Source: Salminus brasiliensis
Taxonomy: Eukaryota; Chordata; Actinopteri; Characiformes; Bryconidae
NCBI RefSeq assembly: GCF_030463535.1
Contig: NC_132900.1
Span: forward strand, 29,655,721-29,719,720
DNA length: 64,000 bases
Reading direction: 5' to 3'
Positions 45,087 through 52,680 of this stretch are shown here, piece by piece (the first letter of the stretch is position 1; each line of letters begins with the position of its first letter). A program made the translations under genes and the position numbers. Below the pieces are notes generated by a model. That model was not told the DNA's origin, did not search any database, and saw nothing but the letters and a program-made list of their open reading frames with translations.

Positions 45087-47912
45087 CTATCCTCCAGCTG
45101 TTCCGCTGGCCTGGTGGAGAGGCTGCTCAGCTCTCCCTGCACACACTGACACTATTGTCTGGGTGGTACAGGAGGGTGGGGGTGGTGCTGGAAGTCAGCA
45201 GCTGATTGATTTTGGAGGGGGGCAGAAGGGGTGGGGGGTACATATGGGGGGATGGGAAGGAGGAGAGAGTAGAGAAGGCTGTTAGTTAGAGAATCCCTGC
45301 AGTTAGCTCTCCTGCCTACACGTCTCGCCTTCTCCTCCCATCTGCTGTTATTTCTCTTTTGATCGCTCTCGCTCTTTTCCCCTAAACAATTTTTATTCTG
45401 TATGGGTGGGTTTCATATCACCTTACCCTCCCACCCTACCCAAACACATACATACACACACACACAATGTCAGGACCAGTGGAACACAAATGTCCAGCAT
45501 ACATTACATATGTACCTACCAAGGTAACAATCACATATATATTTACATCTGTTATTTACCCATAGGAAGTCCCCACATGTATGAAGTATATGGCATCTAT
45601 ATGTAAAGCGTCTTATATGTATTATATATGGGATACAATATAATATAATTAAAGTATAAATATGTAACCATAAGTAGTCCCATATTTATGAATCATGTGT
45701 AAGGACATCTATATGTAACAATGCCTCATATGTATTATATATGGAACAATATGTCCCATATAGATATATGTGTATCTATATCTAACAATAATAAACAATA
45801 TATATACACATACGTATTCAAGTACCCATATGTACAATACATATTTAAGATTACTATGTAACAGTATGTCCGCTATGTATTAGGGAACAATATGTCCCAT
45901 ATGTATTATATATGTATTATATATCTATATATAACAATTTGCGTTATGTATATCTACATACCTTTATGTAATAGTCCCATATGTACTATACATATTTATG
46001 CATACTATGTAACAGTATGTCCCCTATGTATTAGGCAACAATATGTCCCATATGTATTATATAGGCAACAATATGTCCCCTATGTATTATATATGTGTAT
46101 ATAACAGCAATACACCCTATATATATCTGTAAGCTCCTATATGTAGTAGTACCATATGTATTATACATATGTAAGTACCCCATGTAACAATATGTAGCAT
46201 AAATATTATAAGTGTGCTTGACAGTTTCATTTTTCCTGCAAATGCAGAACCCTTTAGTCCTGAAATTGTACAAAAATGCACACACACACACACATACCCG
46301 CATGCACAAGCACACAAATCTGGCACTCTCCTTTGGGTGGTAAAAGGGCTTTGCTGGCTGCACTGGATGATGATAAATTGCACTTGGCCACGTGGCACAC
46401 TCTGAGAGAGCGCTCTTGCCTGGGCTGTGAATTCCCCTGCACCCCGTGTGTGTGAACACAGTCAGCACACCTCTGATTAACTCACACACTTGAACACAGT
46501 CAGCATACCACTGATTAATTCACACTGGTAGAATCTTCAGCGTAGTCGAGCTTGACAACCACTTCATTAAAATGCTATTCTGCAAGCTTTAACACTCTCA
46601 TGTACTGAAGAGGTACCTGCGCTAGGAGCTAAACTTCATTAGCGCATTGTCACTGTCATTTCACACCGAGCCCGGCATACACGTGCGTCGCAAGGGGCAA
46701 GCGTTTTCAGTCTTTCCTGATATGCACACGAGCTACATGCCTTTATTGTCTGTGTATTGCCCTTATTCTTGCTTACATATGCAGATTTTATTTGTTAGCC
46801 AGCTGTTCTGTTTAAAAGTCAGGTGGAAAAAAGCTTATTGTTGTGGAATGTAAATAAATAAACACATTTAAATAAATACATATTGGCCTAGATTGTACAT
46901 TTAGTAAGATTACTGTATATACAATACTGCAAATCCGACATTTTGCACGGCTTCTGCCTTAAACCGCTAGATGCCGCATATGGCGTGCATCAAAAATAGA
47001 CCCAAAGGATATTTTTGTTACTGCTGTGGTCTCGTGAGACGCAGCGCGTCCAGTGTGAAAGGCTAAATTGACTAATATAGGAGCGCATGGCTCATGGTGC
47101 AGTGTGTCAAGTGGTGCATTTACTGCTTCTGGTGTGAAATGGGCTTTAGAAGCCAAAGCCTGAGTGCCTTTTTATGGTGCTACATTATCAGCTATGTACA
47201 CCACATGGACAAAAGTACTGGGACACCTGCTCATTCATTGTTTCTACGGAAATCAGGGGTATTAAAAAGAGTTTATCCTGCTTTTGTTGGAGCGACCGTC
47301 TAAGGAAGGCTTTCTACACGATCCTCACAGCATTGCTACTGAGATCAGCAATGTTGGAAGATCACCGCTCCACCCCCATCATCCCCAACTCATCCTACAG
47401 GTATCGTGCAAATGCTGCAGAGGGGCTTGGCTTTATACCCCTCTAGCCGGCGTCTGGCATTAGCCACGGTGCCAGTAGGTTCAGGTAGACTCAGGAGAGT
47501 CATATAGGCAGTACTAGGCAGTGTGTGTGTGTGTGCATTTGCACATCTGTGCCAGAAATGAAAGCTGCAGTTCATTTGAAGAGGTGTCCACAAACATTTG
47601 GACACACAGTGTATATATGTAAAGTATGCAGTTATGATGAAGGGAAGGACCCTGGCAGTTTAAAGGGTTGTAAATTATAGCCTCTTGAAGCTTATTATTA
47701 TTATTACTACGTGTGTGCTTAAGTATAAGTGTGTGTGTATGAGACTCACTGGGGCAGCTGAGTGCCTCCTTGGCGGTGATGCTCTTGTTGCAGGCTGAGC
47801 AGAGCGTGGTGGCCGACACAGTGAGGGAGGTGAAGAGATGGCCGTTACTGTAGCGCGCCTCCCTCTCCCGCGCCTCCTTCTCCCGCTCCTTCATCCTCTC
47901 CTTCTCTTTATT
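15108..47912 (-). CDS. arhgef2: Rho guanine nucleotide exchange factor 2 (GEF-H1); all but the first coding exon
   Basis: GEF-H1 activates RhoA by GDP/GTP exchange; it is held inactive on microtubules and at tight junctions and is released on depolymerisation. Exons (minus): 47912-47750, 29182-29115, 28293-28230, 27670-27538, 25772-25663, 25001-24858, 24766-24516, 24392-24267, 24085-23968, 23493-23242, 21921-21845, 21611-21430, 20463-20396, 20194-20006, 19038-18940, 18836-18781, 18224-18183, 18083-18033, 17925-17566, 16283-16133, 15190-15108. Every junction keeps frame: 2787 nt, 928 residues plus TAA. Domain order: basic helix, C1 zinc finger (about 25-71), Ser-rich linker (99-180), DH (about 222-420), PH (about 450-560), helical region, coiled coil (about 770-840), acidic tail ending QDIPEESE...AHT. 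Linker motifs [21 protein letters not shown] and [12 protein letters not shown] are specific to GEF-H1 among C1-DH-PH relatives. Human GEF-H1 has about 986 residues. The first exon (about 20 residues in human) was not found. Confidence 0.95.
15390..15726 (+). mobile_element. Family A transposon, copy 3 (left end lost), with 25-base G run
   Basis: The family interior ('GTACTGGATGGAGCACCA', 'CATTCCAGAGAACACAG') runs to an intact right end ('GGGGTGTCCACAAATATTTG'). The usual GGGGGG in the middle has expanded to 25 consecutive G at 15528-15552. It lies in the last arhgef2 intron. Confidence 0.75.
16406..16700 (-). mobile_element. Family A transposon, copy 4
   Basis: Inverted orientation: 'GTGTCCAAATGTTTGTGGAC' at the left, 'CCAAATACTTTTGTCGAATG' at the right. 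The interior is shortened. It lies in the arhgef2 intron before the coiled-coil exon. The rest of that intron (16701-17530) is AT-rich and shows nothing else. Confidence 0.75.
17566..17925 (-). CDS. arhgef2: arhgef2 coiled-coil exon
   Basis: A 120-codon exon. A Pro/Ser-rich start ([20 protein letters not shown]) leads into a heptad-rich helix ([20 protein letters not shown], then [14 protein letters not shown]). In mammals this C-terminal coil contributes to microtubule association and autoinhibition. A 20-base T run lies just beyond the donor on the plus strand (17531-17550). Confidence 0.92.
18033..20463 (-). CDS. arhgef2: arhgef2 exons between PH domain and coiled coil (six exons)
   Basis: Exons 20463-20396, 20194-20006, 19038-18940, 18836-18781, 18224-18183 and 18083-18033. 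The conserved start is [14 protein letters not shown], then a Q-rich/helical [18 protein letters not shown]. Further on come a variable low-similarity stretch, the short DRNGNQLQ exon and [13 protein letters not shown]. The small exons of 42-68 nt all keep phase, which supports the model despite weak conservation. Confidence 0.85.
19415..19866. mobile_element. Long-armed foldback element (452 bp)
   Basis: The ends are AATGGGTCTCAAAGCA and TGCTTTGAGACCCATT, exact reverse complements. The arms continue for roughly 130-150 bp (for example GGGTCTACCAGCAGTGGCAG against CTGCCACTGCTGGTAGACCC). The arms are interrupted by indels and meet in a short loop near 19640-19700. No coding capacity. The element ends 140 bp from the arhgef2 exon 20194-20006. 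Confidence 0.85.
20464..21429. other. arhgef2 intron, no recognised element
   Basis: Intron inside the region following the PH domain. A short TG run is at about 20512-20524 and a T run near 20910-20930. No repeat family member or extra exon was recognised. Confidence 0.35.
21430..23493 (-). CDS. arhgef2: arhgef2 exons of the PH domain
   Basis: The PH domain starts within exon 23493-23242 ([14 protein letters not shown]) and continues through 21921-21845 ([18 protein letters not shown]) and 21611-21430 ([38 protein letters not shown]). The final conserved Trp of the C-terminal helix is present. Compared with human there is a small insertion ([14 protein letters not shown]) in the loop before the last strand. 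The PH domain assists DH positioning. Confidence 0.94.
22884..23080. repeat. Family D dispersed repeat, copy 1
   Basis: Shared text 'TTTTATCGTATCGTG', 'TTCTAAGCATAT', 'ACTGCTTAATAAACACTGAT' and 'TTTAATTAGATGAAGAGCAG' recurs at 48161-48379 and 50681-50919. It is non-coding and lies in an arhgef2 intron of the PH region. Confidence 0.7.
23242..25001 (-). CDS. arhgef2: arhgef2 exons of the DH (Dbl homology) catalytic domain (five exons)
   Basis: Exons 25001-24858, 24766-24516, 24392-24267, 24085-23968 and 23493-23242. Conserved helices are visible: [19 protein letters not shown] (CR1), then [19 protein letters not shown], and the signature CR3 block [20 protein letters not shown]. This surface contacts RhoA switch regions. 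The acceptor at 24085 (catag) was chosen over the nearby gagcag because only it keeps frame and yields [12 protein letters not shown], like the mammalian sequence. Confidence 0.95.
24123..24170. repeat. (TA)n microsatellite
   Basis: About 23 AT dinucleotides in the short intron between two DH exons. It is likely to vary in length between individuals. Confidence 0.95.
25196..25569. mobile_element. Family C inverted-repeat element, copy 3
   Basis: It starts TTTAAAGCAGCATTATGTAA and ends TAGTGCTGCTTTAAAG, with the family core 'GACTGTAGGGGGAGCCCAGG'. It is twice as long as the copy at 3823-3999, so the short copies are internal deletions or this one has an insert. It lies in the arhgef2 intron before the first DH exon. 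Confidence 0.7.
25663..28293 (-). CDS. arhgef2: arhgef2 exons of the Ser-rich regulatory linker (three exons)
   Basis: Exons 28293-28230, 27670-27538 and 25772-25663 encode [40 protein letters not shown] and [20 protein letters not shown]. In mammals this segment carries phosphorylation and 14-3-3 sites that keep the GEF inactive; the RRG/RR.LS contexts are preserved. The 28293 acceptor is a NAGNAG type (cagCAG), so use of one Gln more or less is possible. Confidence 0.92.
25773..27537. other. arhgef2 intron, largely unique sequence
   Basis: Intron between two linker exons. I see no family repeat, microsatellite of note or additional exon. Two fragments near 27240-27350 share words with 33950-34110 ('GATTCATAACTGT', 'GTGGGACTCCACA'/'GTGGAGTCCCACA'), suggesting an old dispersed repeat. 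Confidence 0.35.
27888..28028 (-). mobile_element. Family A transposon fragment, copy 5
   Basis: Only one end of the element remains: 'CAATGCTCCTCCAAAATCTA', 'CTTCCCTGGACAG' and the terminus 'CCAATACTTTTGTCCATATA'. It lies in an intron of the linker region. Confidence 0.75.
28386..28980 (+). mobile_element. Family A transposon, copy 6, interrupted by a SINE
   Basis: The left end is 'ATATAGTCAAAAGTTTGTGG'; the interior has 'CATCACTCCAGAGAACACTG'; the right end 'GGTGTCCACAAACTTTTGG' appears only after the SINE at 28741-28953. The nesting shows the transposon was present before the SINE inserted. It lies in the arhgef2 intron between the second C1 exon and the first linker exon. Confidence 0.75.
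28741..28953 (-). mobile_element. 5'-truncated copy of the SINE, reverse orientation
   Basis: This is the reverse complement of the body of the element at 7517-7827: 'TTTGTCACTGTACACTGTAC', 'GCATTTAACCCATCTGGTAG', 'GAGCGGTGGGCAGCCAACTC'. It stops before the tRNA-like head and lacks a long poly(A). Apparent coding frames here are the SINE, not a gene. Confidence 0.85.
29115..29182 (-). CDS. arhgef2: arhgef2 exon: second half of C1 zinc finger
   Basis: The 68-nt exon supplies the remaining ligands in [10 protein letters not shown]...C (Cys56, His61, Cys64, Cys71). The leftover base from the exon 18.6 kb upstream completes the first Thr codon exactly. Hence the whole C1 fold is present even though it is split by a very long intron. 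Confidence 0.95.
29494..29902 (+). mobile_element. Family A transposon, copy 7
   Basis: The left end is 'ACAAAATATTGGGACACCTG'; the right end is 'GGTGTCCACAAACATTTGGA' followed by CGTACAGTG. The interior is shortened. It lies in the large arhgef2 intron. Confidence 0.75.
30379..30782 (-). mobile_element. Family A transposon, copy 8
   Basis: Inverted orientation, starting 'GTGTCCAAATGTTTGTGGAC'. It keeps the CTGGAATGATGGATGGTGCT and 'AATGCTCCTCCAAAATCTAG' interior words, and its far terminus is eroded. Confidence 0.75.
31219..31272. repeat. (CT)n microsatellite
   Basis: A run of CT with interruptions, in the large arhgef2 intron. Confidence 0.85.
31877..32408 (-). mobile_element. Family A transposon, copy 9 (most complete, about 530 bp)
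   Basis: Both ends are intact: 'ATGTCTAAATGTTTGTGGAC' at the left, 'CCAATACTTTTGTCCATATA' at the right. The interior holds a CA microsatellite (31965-31991) and all family words in order. It is the best single copy for a consensus. No open frame resembles a transposase. Confidence 0.82.
34268..34530 (+). repeat. SINE-like dispersed repeat (GTCAAGTCAA family)
   Basis: 'GTCAAGTCAAGTAAAGTCAA' at the start, 'CAAAGCAGCTTTACATAA', 'GACAGTGGCAAGGAGAAACT' and 'AAACCTTGGGAGGAACCAAG' form a sequence I recognise as a very common teleost dispersed repeat. The open frames across it are not genes. Confidence 0.65.
35696..35758 (+). repeat. Retroposon-tail-like fragment
   Basis: 'CCTTTATTAGTCCCACAGTG' and GGGAAATTCTC resemble a common 3' tail of fish retroposons. 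It directly abuts the start of the AT minisatellite, which may have grown from its simple tail. Confidence 0.45.
35760..37645. repeat. 1.9 kb AT-rich minisatellite
   Basis: A tandem array of ACTAATACACTAATA, TACTAATAATAGACAAATAT and ATAATAGT/ATATTAGT blocks. Units vary from about 40 to 75 bp according to how many 'ACTAATATACTAATA' steps they contain. Sub-variants (GCACAAATATATTAGT, 'GACAAAAATACAATAGT', 'CAAATGTATATTAGTACTT') recur in blocks, so higher-order duplication has occurred. It lies inside the large arhgef2 intron. Confidence 0.95.
38400..39010. repeat. Degenerate tandem repeat of about 90-100 bp units
   Basis: The phrase order AATAAGGCCTTTTCTAAC - GTCAATTTCAAAACC - TTTATACAGTTTAATTACTA recurs about six times with heavy divergence. 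Single related units lie at about 37690-37760 and 40850-40970. It is an old, decaying minisatellite in the large arhgef2 intron. Confidence 0.65.
40402..40441. repeat. (TA)n microsatellite
   Basis: About 19 AT dinucleotides in the large arhgef2 intron. The next 200 bases are AT-rich. Confidence 0.9.
42300..42405. repeat. 106 bp near-perfect palindrome
   Basis: The left arm AATTATATTGGGCAGATATA.. and right arm ..CATATCTGCCCAATTTTTTT pair over about 50 bp each, around a centre near 'CATATATATGTATGACA'. It could be a miniature foldback element or a solo terminal pair left by a transposon. Confidence 0.75.
44425..44475 (+). repeat. SINE tail-like fragment
   Basis: 'CCATTTACATATTATTCC', then 'GCAGATGCGCTCATCCAGAG', recalls the conserved tail of common fish SINEs (GCAGACGCTTTTATCCAAAG in my memory). 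Only the tail is present. Confidence 0.4.
45031..45082. repeat. (CT)n microsatellite
   Basis: Two adjacent CT runs separated by TTTGTTTG, in the large arhgef2 intron. Confidence 0.85.
45560..46200. repeat. AT-rich degenerate minisatellite (ATATGTATTATATATG units)
   Basis: Repeats of CCCATATGTATTATATATG and AACAATATGTCCC, with unit length about 60 bp drifting across the block. Open frames through it are low-complexity artefacts. Confidence 0.75.
47198..47619 (+). mobile_element. Family A transposon, copy 10
   Basis: 'ATGGACAAAAGTACTGGGAC' at the left and 'GGTGTCCACAAACATTTGGA' at the right, with a short interior and a TG run. It lies only 130 bp from the C1 exon 47912-47750, on its donor side. 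Confidence 0.8.
47750..47912 (-). CDS. arhgef2: arhgef2 exon: basic helix and first half of C1 zinc finger
   Basis: It encodes a highly charged helix ([13 protein letters not shown]...) and then the C1 start, with zinc ligands His25, Cys38, Cys41 and Cys53 of the reconstructed product (motifs [20 protein letters not shown]). It begins in phase 0, so the missing upstream exon must end in phase 0. It ends with one base of a Thr codon before gtgagt. In GEF-H1 this zinc finger is needed for microtubule attachment rather than phorbol ester binding (family knowledge). Confidence 0.95.
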
Positions 47913-48160
47913 CTGCGGAGGGAAGGAGAAACAGACAGAGCAGGTAAGCTTCAATCCAGCACCTAGTGGATCTGAATGGGGTCGGCCTTGTATCGCTTTG
48001 GCCTTATCTGCTATCTATTGCCTATTGATGAAGCCCTAAAGCATTGATGAAGCAGGGCTGCACTTGCATCTACAGTAACCGCCCCTGGCTACTTGCTGTT
48101 GCAGCACTGCTCGCAGACAGATCGGAAAAAATCACAAATGGAACCAGTATAGTGTTATAA

Positions 48161-48379
48161 GTAGAGCTCGGCAATATGACGATATTTTATCGTATCGTGA
48201 TGAATTTTGCTTATGCTTTTCTAAGCATATAGAGGATACTGTTATAACTGCTTAATAAACACTGATCAGCTTAAAATAATGTAATTAGACTGGTTTAATT
48301 AGATGAAGAGCAGCAGATGTATCATGATAAATTACAAGTATTGTGATAAATATTGTGTAAATATATCGCCCAGCCCTAG
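48161..48379. repeat. Family D dispersed repeat, copy 2 (both ends visible)
   Basis: It begins GTAGAGCTCGGCAATATGAC and ends ATATATCGCCCAGCCCTAGT, which pair as imperfect inverted termini (consensus TAGGGCTGGGCGATAT). This copy shows that family D is an inverted-repeat element of about 220 bp. Confidence 0.75.
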
Positions 48380-48829
48380 TACCAAGCACACAGTATACCC
48401 AGCAGGAGGACTGTGTAAACAGATGGGCTGAGTGCCAGGACTGGTTCTGTAATTCTGTAATTCACTGGAAGGCAAAGTCTGGGGGGGGGGCTGAAGTAGG
48501 CCAGGTGTGAATGCCTGTTCCAGCTGTTCCTGGCATGGGGTTCTCCTTATCCTGCACATTCCCATTTGCCTCCCCGGCAAATGCATGCCGCACTGAGCGC
48601 CCGGCTTCACGCTGGACAAAGGGATGACTTTTTCAGGCTTTAAGTGGCTTCACGGCAACAAGCTTGACCTATCTTTTGAAGACGGACGTGAATCTTAGGA
48701 GGTGGTGTTCTGGTGCGCTTCCTTTGTGAGCAGTAGTTTGTTTAGATGAGAAGATTTTTGGAGCTGAAATGCAGAAGGAAAAAGGCAAGCTGCAGAGCTT
48801 TAGCAGTTTCCATTCCCAGACAGTTGTTA

Positions 48830-49655
48830 GATAGTTGTTGCCAAGTGCTGTGCTATGGTATCCTAGGCGGTTGCTAGCTTGTTGCTGTAGTATTCCTGCT
48901 GGGTGCTAGGGTGCTGCTAATATGTTGCTATGGCATTTCAGGGGATTATTAAGGTGTCCTAAGTAGTGAGTGTCAAAATGTGGTGCTGCCAAGGTTGCTA
49001 AGGTGTCCCTAGGTGGTTGTTAAGGTGTGTCAAGTGCTTGCTATGGTGTAAGAGGTTCCAGACACTTGCTAAAATGTTCCATCCATGGCTGTGGTAGCTG
49101 TTGCTAGGTGGTTGCTAGGCTAGCGGTTGCTAGGCTAGAAGATGCCTCACATGGCTCCACATAGTTGGTGCCATGGTGTTGCTAAAGTGTTTCTTGGTGG
49201 CTGCTGTGGTATTTTTAGGTAGTTGCTATGGGGGTTACTATTGTGCTAATGGTGTTGCTAAGGTGTTTATTGGCGGATGCTTGGATAGATGCTATGGAAT
49301 TTGCTATAGTCTTTCAGCTGACTGCTACGGTGCCCCAGGTGAAGCCAAGATGTTGCTAAGTGGGTGCTATGGTGTTGCGAAAGTAATTTTTGGTGGCTGC
49401 TGTGGTAATTTAGGTAGTTGCTATGGGGGTTACTATTGTGCTTAAGGTGGGTGCGATGGTGTTGCTATGTTGTTTCTTGGTAGATGCTTGGATAGTTGCA
49501 TTGGTCTTTCAGCTGACTGCTACGGTGCCCCAAGATGTTGCTAAGTGGGTGCTATGGTGTTGTTAAGGTGTTTCATGTTGGTTGCTGGGGTATTTCAGGT
49601 AAGCACTAATGCGTTTCAGGTGGTTGCACTGGTAGAACAAGTGATTGGCATCACT
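48830..49655 (+). repeat. GTTGCTA minisatellite, block 1
   Basis: Degenerate repeats of GGTTGCTAAGGTGT, GTGGATGCTTGG and GTTGCTATGGGGGTTACTAT. Long open frames arise from the repeat and are not genes. Much of the block is repeated at 51510-52140 in the same order. Confidence 0.88.
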
Positions 49656-49800
49656 GTGACATGGAAGGGTGCGCCGTCTTTGCACCACATTCATTTCTAT
49701 GGGAAAAAGGTCTGTCGAAATCCGTTGCCACACGGAAACCGCACACTTGAAAAAGCTGTACACAAGCATGACTCACAAGACCAGCCCGAACAAGCGGGAG
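49655..49800 (+). repeat. Conserved flank of GTTGCTA minisatellite
   Basis: 'TTCATTTCTATGGGAAAAAG' ... CACGGAAACC ... GAAAAAGCTGTACACAAGC ATGACTCACA is matched in order at 61262-61390 (CGCGGAAACA, AAAAGCTGTATACAAGC, CTGAATCACA). Both lie directly after a GTTGCTA repeat, so the minisatellite and this segment form one dispersed unit. Confidence 0.6.
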
Positions 49801-50594
49801 TTGCAATGACGGGGACAAATTAGCTGGCCAAAATCCAGCAGAAAACGATGATGTATCATAAACGAACAGCTCTTGTGCTTCTAAGAGTTCAAATCCAATA
49901 AATCCAAAAGGAGACATCGTCTGTAAACAGCCGCTCCGTGCCCCGGAGTACTGTGTCCACATTTTTACGCCAATTGGTGACGGCCAAACAAACGTAATAC
50001 CAGCGAGACGCCTTTCTTCACGCGTTAATTGAGTGAATAGGTTACTATAAATGATAAGAGGGCAAGTGGGGCCATAAAATGGATACACAAAAAAACAACA
50101 AGCCCTAAAAACCACTTAGGACTAATGGTACTAATGGAATCGGGCCTGCGCAAGACGCTTGTTTGAACCTCCAGACAGTCCAGGGTTTAATCTCTGGACT
50201 CCAGCAGAGATGAGAGCTGTCGGCCTGGCCGGCGTTCGCAGCTATAGGCTGGAAAAGTGCTTGTTAAGGTATTTCTATAGCAACCACCCGTGCGCTCCCC
50301 TGCCTTTCCAAAGACTGCTTGGCTTTTTTTTTCGCTCGATAATTCTCGGCCTGTCTCTCGGTGTGTGATTGTCATGTGCCGGGCGGCCACGAGGATTTGT
50401 TTAAATTGGAGGAAGCTCTCTGCGACAGGGTCTGCATTGTGTGCAGTCCTGTGAAGATATGATCTTCATGCAATGTGTCACATCAAGCTGAATCCATCAT
50501 TGTAGCACATCTCTGACAGCACAAAGAACCACGACGAGGAAGAAAGGAGTCCTGTTTAAACAGACCGAGGGGGGTGTGTGTGGGGGGGTGGTTC

Positions 50595-50672
50595 TTAGCC
50601 CACTTTATTAGGAACACTCCGGTAATACTGGGTATTACTGGGCCTCCTTTTGCTGTCAAAATAGCCTTGATG
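50595..50672. repeat. Terminal fragment of a CCACTTTATTAGG-type fish repeat
   Basis: 'CCCACTTTATTAGGAACACT' and CTTTTGCTGTCAAAATAGCC match the end of a very common fish repeat (from memory). It is followed directly by the family D copy at 50681. Confidence 0.5.
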
Positions 50673-50680
50673 CGTGAAGT

Positions 50681-50919
50681 GTATGGTGGAGACGGTTATT
50701 ACTGCTTAATAAACACTGGTCAGCTGCAGGTTTCATTACTAACAGTGTAATTAGACTGAAGGTTTAATTAGATGAAGAGTATTAATCACTGTATTCAGTC
50801 CAGGAGAGGATCTGAATAGTAGATGTGCCGATGTTTTTAGTCTGTATCGTGATAAATATTGTGTATCGCAAGTCTTTAAATATCGTGATACTGTATTTTT
50901 ACCATATCGCCCAGCCCTA
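50681..50919. repeat. Family D dispersed repeat, copy 3
   Basis: It shares 'TTACTGCTTAATAAACACTG', 'GTTTAATTAGATGAAGAG' and the terminus 'CCATATCGCCCAGCCCTAC' with the other two copies. The left end is replaced by another repeat. Confidence 0.7.
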
Positions 50920-51509
50920 CTTCACGGCATGGATTTCTCAAGATGTGAGAAGCAATTCTTCGAGATTCTGGTCCATGTTCACGATTGCGTCCTGCATTTA
51001 TAAACATATATTTCACAGTCATATTATAACTGCTTCCGACAAGCGAGGGATGTTTTCCCCGTTGAGATGTACAAATCTGTCATCCCGCTGTTTATTAAAG
51101 TGCTGATCGTGCCTTTGTAGTGGACTAAGGCATGCCTGGTCCAGTGGGGGAAGTTAATGTAAACACTCCATCCTCTGACGCTGTTATCTGACCAGAGCAG
51201 AGCATTCTCCACAGGCGTCTCTCCCACCACCATGCAGCTCCCTGGAACTCGGGTTTCCGCATTAAGCTGCTGGACACTGTATGGAAATGATGTGTCCTTT
51301 TCTACCCGACTAAACTGGAGGACTAGTGACGGCACATGACAAGTGGAGAATACGACAGCAAGATCAGCACTTTAACAACCGACATGAAGATAGATCGTCC
51401 TGGTTACGGTGGCTCCTGTCAAGGGGGTATAGATATATTAGGCAGCGAGTGAACAGTGAGTTCTGGGAGGTGGTGTGTTGGAAGAAGCAAAAATAGGCCA
51501 GGCGTTTCA

Positions 51510-52140
51510 GGTGCTTGCTAAAATCAGCTAGGTGCTGGGTGCTAGGGTGCTGCTAATATGTTGCTATGGCATTTCAGGGGATTATTAAGGTGTTCTAAGT
51601 AGTGAGTGTCAAAATGTGGTGCTGCCAAGGTTGCTAAGGTGTCCCTAGGTGGTTGCTAAGGTGTGTCAAGTGTTTGCTATGGTGTAAGACATTCCAGGTG
51701 CTTGCTAAAATGTTCCTTCCATGGCTGTGGTAGCGGTTGCTAGGTGGTTGGGAAGATGCCCCACACAGCTTCACATAGTTGGTGCCATGGTGTTGCTAAA
51801 GTGATTCTTGGTGGCTGCTGTGGTATTTCAGGTAGTTGCTTTGGGGGTTACTATTGTGCTTCAGGTGGGTGCGATGGTGTTGCTAAGGTGTTTCTTGGTG
51901 GATGCTTGGATAGATGCTATGGAAGTTGCTAGGTCTTTCAGCTGACTGCTACAGTGCACCAGGTGAAGCCAAGATGTTGCTAAGTGGGTGCCATGGTGTT
52001 GCTAAAGTGATTCTCGGTGGCCGCTTTGGTATTTTAGGTAGTGTTAGGGGGGTTACTATTGTGCTTCAGGTGGGTGCGATGGTGTTGCTATGTTTTTTCT
52101 TGGTGGATGCTTGGGTGTTTTATGCTGGTTGCTGGGGTAA
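51510..52140 (+). repeat. GTTGCTA minisatellite, block 2 (duplicate of block 1)
   Basis: The sequence from 'GCTGCTAATATGTTGCTATG' through 'GTGAGTGTCAAAATGTGGTG' to 'GGATGCTTGGATAGATGCTA' follows block 1 almost base for base, with an offset of about 2.6 kb. This is a segmental copy rather than independent growth. Confidence 0.85.
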
Positions 52141-52384
52141 ACACAGAAAATAAGCCAGGGCAGGGTGCTATGTTCAGTATCTACCCAAAGTGCTCCAAGG
52201 GGAGGACAAGTGGTGCACCAGTGTACCCAAGACTCACTGATGCTGATGGAGGCCTCACCTCACAACTTCCAGGACTTAAAGAATCTGCTGCTAACGTTAG
52301 TCTTTGGGCCAGATACCAGAGCAGGACACCTTCAGAGGTCTTGTGGAGTCTCTGAGTTGTTTTAGTGACAACCCAAAAAATTGC

Positions 52385-52680
52385 ATGAGGAGCCCAACTA
52401 GGAACCAGTAAATGTTGTCCATGAATTCCATGTTAGCCCCAAATATGGATGCCCAGCAGGGGTAGTGATGGGACCCGGATGGGTTAAACTTGTGCCTCAT
52501 CTGGGTTGTCCCTGCTCATCAGGCCAAGTTGGGACCCATATGGGATTAAGGTGGGCTGAAATCATGGTGCCCATTTGGGAAGCCCAACTGAGTCCCAACT
52601 CAGAGCCCACGCCCACCTGGAACCCCCCTAGCCCATGTTCCACCCATGTAAACCCCAGATAAGCATGTTGGCTGGGAACC
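52385..52680. repeat. GGGACCCATATGGG-type degenerate repeat
   Basis: Recurring phrases: GGGACCCGGATGGGTTAAAC, 'CATCTGGGTTGTCCCTGCTC', 'GGGACCCATATGGGATTAAG', 'CCCATTTGGGAAGCCCAACT'. They look like a decayed tandem repeat of about 50-60 bp known in fish genomes. Confidence 0.5.

Larger units (their letters stand above)
29183..47749 (-). other. 18.6 kb arhgef2 intron splitting the C1 zinc finger
   Basis: The intron is bounded by the donor at 47749 (gtgagt) and the acceptor at 29184-29183 (ccttccag). No exon or nested gene was recognised on either strand. Stretches 32410-34260, 39010-41600 and 42900-45000 look like mostly unique intronic DNA with short simple repeats. All other content is listed as repeats. 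Its size and position suggest it may hold regulatory elements, but none can be named from sequence. Confidence 0.7.

Noticed and set aside
49173-49445. Gly/Cys-rich open frame of 90 codons (also 51744-52153)
   Set aside because: It is a translation of the GTTGCTA minisatellite; periodic sequence keeps the frame open by chance.
51024-51335. Minus-strand open frame of 103 codons
   Set aside because: No recognised domain, no splice context or start context, and no continuation; it may be old transposon debris but this cannot be supported.
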